Assembly: GCA_964384375.1 (NCBI GenBank)
Contig: CAYLLN010000003.1
Span: 106,027 to 170,026, forward strand
Direction: 5' to 3'
DNA from: CAYLLN01 sp964384375
GTDB lineage: Bacteria > Planctomycetota > Planctomycetia > Pirellulales > Pirellulaceae
DNA: 64,000 bases
Positions 62,315 to 64,000 of the stretch are shown in pieces. Within the stretch, counting starts at the first letter, position 1. Each line of letters begins with the position of its first letter. Below the pieces are notes generated by a model. It was not told the origin of the DNA, did not search any database, and saw only the letters and a program-made list of their open reading frames with translations. Both the position numbers and the translations under genes were made by a program.

Positions 62315-63688
62315 ATGGCCGTTGACTGGGGACACCGTTTCAAGTCGTTCGCGTACCGATGCATCGCCGGCGCCGTGAAGGAGGAGTACGAAAGCCAGAT
62401 CGAGAAATGGGCTCAGCACACCAAGCGCGTCGTGGCATGGGCGAAGCTGGCCAACAAGACGCACGAAGACCTGGTCAAGGCCATCCACGCACAGCAGCAG
62501 CGAAATGCCGAGACGATGCTCTTCATGATTTCGCTATTGGCCGGCCCTTCGATGTCTTGGATTGCGGGCGCCATCGAGCACAAACTCGGCCCGCGTATCT
62601 TCGGCGCGATCCACTCCAGCAACCGCCGCATCCCGAATCCCAAATACCAGCCCCCTGCTCCGCTGAAAAACCCGAATCTCCCGACCGGGGGCATCACCAT
62701 TTTGCCGGGACAGCCGCCTAAGCCTCCCAAACCGCAGCTTCCCAAACCGTTTCCGAATCAGCGTCCGGCACCGAAGCCGATGCCCAAACCGACCGAGCCC
62801 GAATACCTCTATGTCGAGGTCTTCGATCCGCATCACTCGCAGACCTTGAGCAAGGTGCTCGGCGACTTTGGCGGTTCGATGTCGCAGATGACGGTGAACG
62901 GGGTCGCCAAAACGGCTGCCAGTCCCAATCTGACCGAGTTGCAGTCCTCGATCGACCGCGTCGCCGGGGCCGTGTCGCTGGACATGTTTGAAGTCGGCCT
63001 CGAGAATGCCTGGCGCGAAGCGAAGCGGCTCGGTGGCATCGGCATCATGAACTATGCGGGATCGATCTCGAGCGATCCCTCTTGGGGAGAGGAGTTCATG
63101 CGCAAGAACTCGATCCGACCTCAGGACCACAGCCAGAATGTTTGGCCCCATCTCGAGCAGCACGGCTACGGCTTGATTCTCAAAATGGTGGACAAGCAGC
63201 GGGTCGAATGGGCCAGAAATCCCAAGTGGTTCTTGTTCGGCAACGATCCGCCTCCCATCGTCCCTCAGTATGCCATCAACACGATCGAGACCGAGATCTG
63301 GGCGCTCTGGATCAACTCCGAGAATCTTTCCCTCTCGCACACCACGATCCCCGATCAGCTGGGGCTCGGACATGACGTCACCATCAGCGAGGCCAAGGGA
63401 AAAAGCGGCATTGGCATGAATCGGATATTCTCACGCCTGCTCGATCTGGGCATCATTGAGGGGGGTACCTTCTACGAGACCAGCCGCCGGTCCAATGCCA
63501 AGTACGACCCGAACTCGGGACTGCAAGCGATGGAAGTCAATGACATCTACGGCAATGTCGATACCGACGAAGAGCTGGCATCGATGAAGAACTGGGCCAA
63601 GAAGCGCCAGCCGCAGATGCTGGGGGGCAAACTGGGATTCACGCCTCGGTCGATCCTGGCGCTGGACCCCGCGAACATCCAGAGCTAG
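62315..63688 (+). CDS. Unrecognised protein with helical N-domain, Pro-rich linker and C-domain
   Basis: 457 residues from ATG 62315 (62225 is possible). The N-domain (1-105) is helical with a hydrophobic patch (ETMLFMISLLAGPSMSWIAGAI). A Pro/Lys linker follows (about 120-165, PPKPPKPQLPKP and related). The C-domain (about 170-457) has YVEVFDPHHSQTLSKVLGDFGG, SIDRVAGAVSLDMFEVGLENAWREAKRLG, HLEQHGYGLILKMVDKQRVEW and LSLSHTTIPDQLGLGHDVTISEAKGK. No catalytic motif is known to me. The domain-linker-domain layout resembles secreted effectors or polymorphic toxins with a variable end, but nothing proves it. No immunity-like gene is adjacent. Confidence 0.7.
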   Translation: MAVDWGHRFKSFAYRCIAGAVKEEYESQIEKWAQHTKRVVAWAKLANKTHEDLVKAIHAQQQRNAETMLFMISLLAGPSMSWIAGAIEHKLGPRIFGAIHSSNRRIPNPKYQPPAPLKNPNLPTGGITILPGQPPKPPKPQLPKPFPNQRPAPKPMPKPTEPEYLYVEVFDPHHSQTLSKVLGDFGGSMSQMTVNGVAKTAASPNLTELQSSIDRVAGAVSLDMFEVGLENAWREAKRLGGIGIMNYAGSISSDPSWGEEFMRKNSIRPQDHSQNVWPHLEQHGYGLILKMVDKQRVEWARNPKWFLFGNDPPPIVPQYAINTIETEIWALWINSENLSLSHTTIPDQLGLGHDVTISEAKGKSGIGMNRIFSRLLDLGIIEGGTFYETSRRSNAKYDPNSGLQAMEVNDIYGNVDTDEELASMKNWAKKRQPQMLGGKLGFTPRSILALDPANIQS

Positions 63689-64000
63689 CCCACCGGAAGT
63701 TGGACGACGGTGGCTGTGCCGGCAAGCGAGGCGAGTTCCGTCCCCGCTTTCGTTTGCGCACGGCGAACGAGGGCGAAGGCGAGCGGTGCGCTGAGCTTGG
63801 GCGACCAGGCCGCAGACGTGACATGACCCACATCCTTGTCGCCGACAGTAAGCGGCGTTCCAGTGGCGGGAACATGGTTCCCCGTGAATCGCACGCCGAC
63901 GAGCTGTCGATTGACGTGACCCAAGGCGTCGATCCGAGCGATGGTTTCCTGCCCGAGATAGCAACCCTTGGTGAAACTGATCGCTTTCGCGTCGCGAGCA
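63685..64000 (-). CDS. ygfZ: YgfZ/GcvT-like folate-binding protein (3' end only)
   Basis: The frame is open from the window edge; 104 codons are visible and the start lies outside. TKGCYLGQETIARI contains the K-G-C-Y-x-G-Q-E signature of YgfZ, a folate-binding protein of the glycine-cleavage T-protein fold that supports iron-sulfur cluster repair. The C-terminal beta-barrel-like part (RQLVGVRFTG, GHVTSAAWSP) matches. Convergent with the preceding gene: the two stop codons overlap (63685-63688). Confidence 0.9.
   Translation of the reverse strand, partial: ARDAKAISFTKGCYLGQETIARIDALGHVNRQLVGVRFTGNHVPATGTPLTVGDKDVGHVTSAAWSPKLSAPLAFALVRRAQTKAGTELASLAGTATVVQLPVG

Overview
The window comes from a planctomycete, most likely of the Pirellulales/Gemmatales type. 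Lineage-typical families carry this inference: an ECF sigma factor next to a Ser/Thr kinase with TPR repeats, a DUF1559 pseudopilin-like protein followed by a tiny lipoprotein, a DUF1501 Tat-exported protein, a BBP7-type barrel protein with CGPAGC repeats, an FG-GAP/Calx-beta protein with the IEPLEDRRLL leader motif, a Uma2 nuclease, a SUFU-domain protein and a giant PVC-type c-heme protein. The DNA is GC-rich with short operons. I see no rRNA, tRNA, prophage, insertion sequence transposase or CRISPR array.

Layout. 1-8.5 kb: end of a secreted protein, a GNAT gene remnant, sigma factor plus kinase, an FG-GAP/Calx-beta protein and a full GNAT gene. 8.9-12 kb: rpsO and pnp. 12-20.8 kb: radical SAM protein, Uma2 nuclease, pyruvate kinase, an orphan ParE-like protein, cytidine deaminase, a glutathione peroxidase, a secreted planctomycete protein and a KAS III-like enzyme. 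20.8-27 kb: lipoprotein plus DUF1559, membrane protein, acetyl-CoA synthetase and a gene-poor stretch. 27-35 kb: DUF1501, SUFU, small proteins, miaB and a large type ISP-like DNA methyltransferase without helicase or nuclease domains. 35-41 kb, minus strand: aldehyde dehydrogenase, GT39-like membrane protein, Gfo/Idh/MocA oxidoreductase and DSD1-family PLP enzyme. 42-51 kb, minus strand: a tight operon running from a 1954-residue heme/TIM-barrel/propeller protein through a secreted cysteine hydrolase and upp to a CNT nucleoside transporter. 51-59 kb, plus strand: hydrolase, amidohydrolase, rpiA, pgm, pgi, rpe and a DUF4432 epimerase, forming a sugar-phosphate cluster. 59-64 kb: small secreted protein, SDR, BBP7 protein, an unrecognised Pro-linker protein and the end of a ygfZ-like gene.

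The most unusual feature is the load of short repeats and where they sit. Many are 20-30 bp palindromes headed by GTAG or GTGG, often as outward-facing inverted pairs. That is the architecture of REP/BIME sequences mobilised by RAYT transposases, but no RAYT lies in this window. Several sit inside reading frames without breaking them: two in the GNAT gene, one in the sigma factor and at least two in the GT39-like gene. Others supply the C-terminus or stop codon of miaB, the aldehyde dehydrogenase and the glycosyltransferase, and one lies directly before the miaB start. A second class consists of 7-bp tandem arrays, usually of four units. They occur inside the DNA methyltransferase (four arrays), the glycosyltransferase and the sigma factor. 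In the methyltransferase they could act as a phase-variation switch. Two further families are a 78-bp palindromic element (two copies of equal length) and an ATCACGAAA-type element (two copies).
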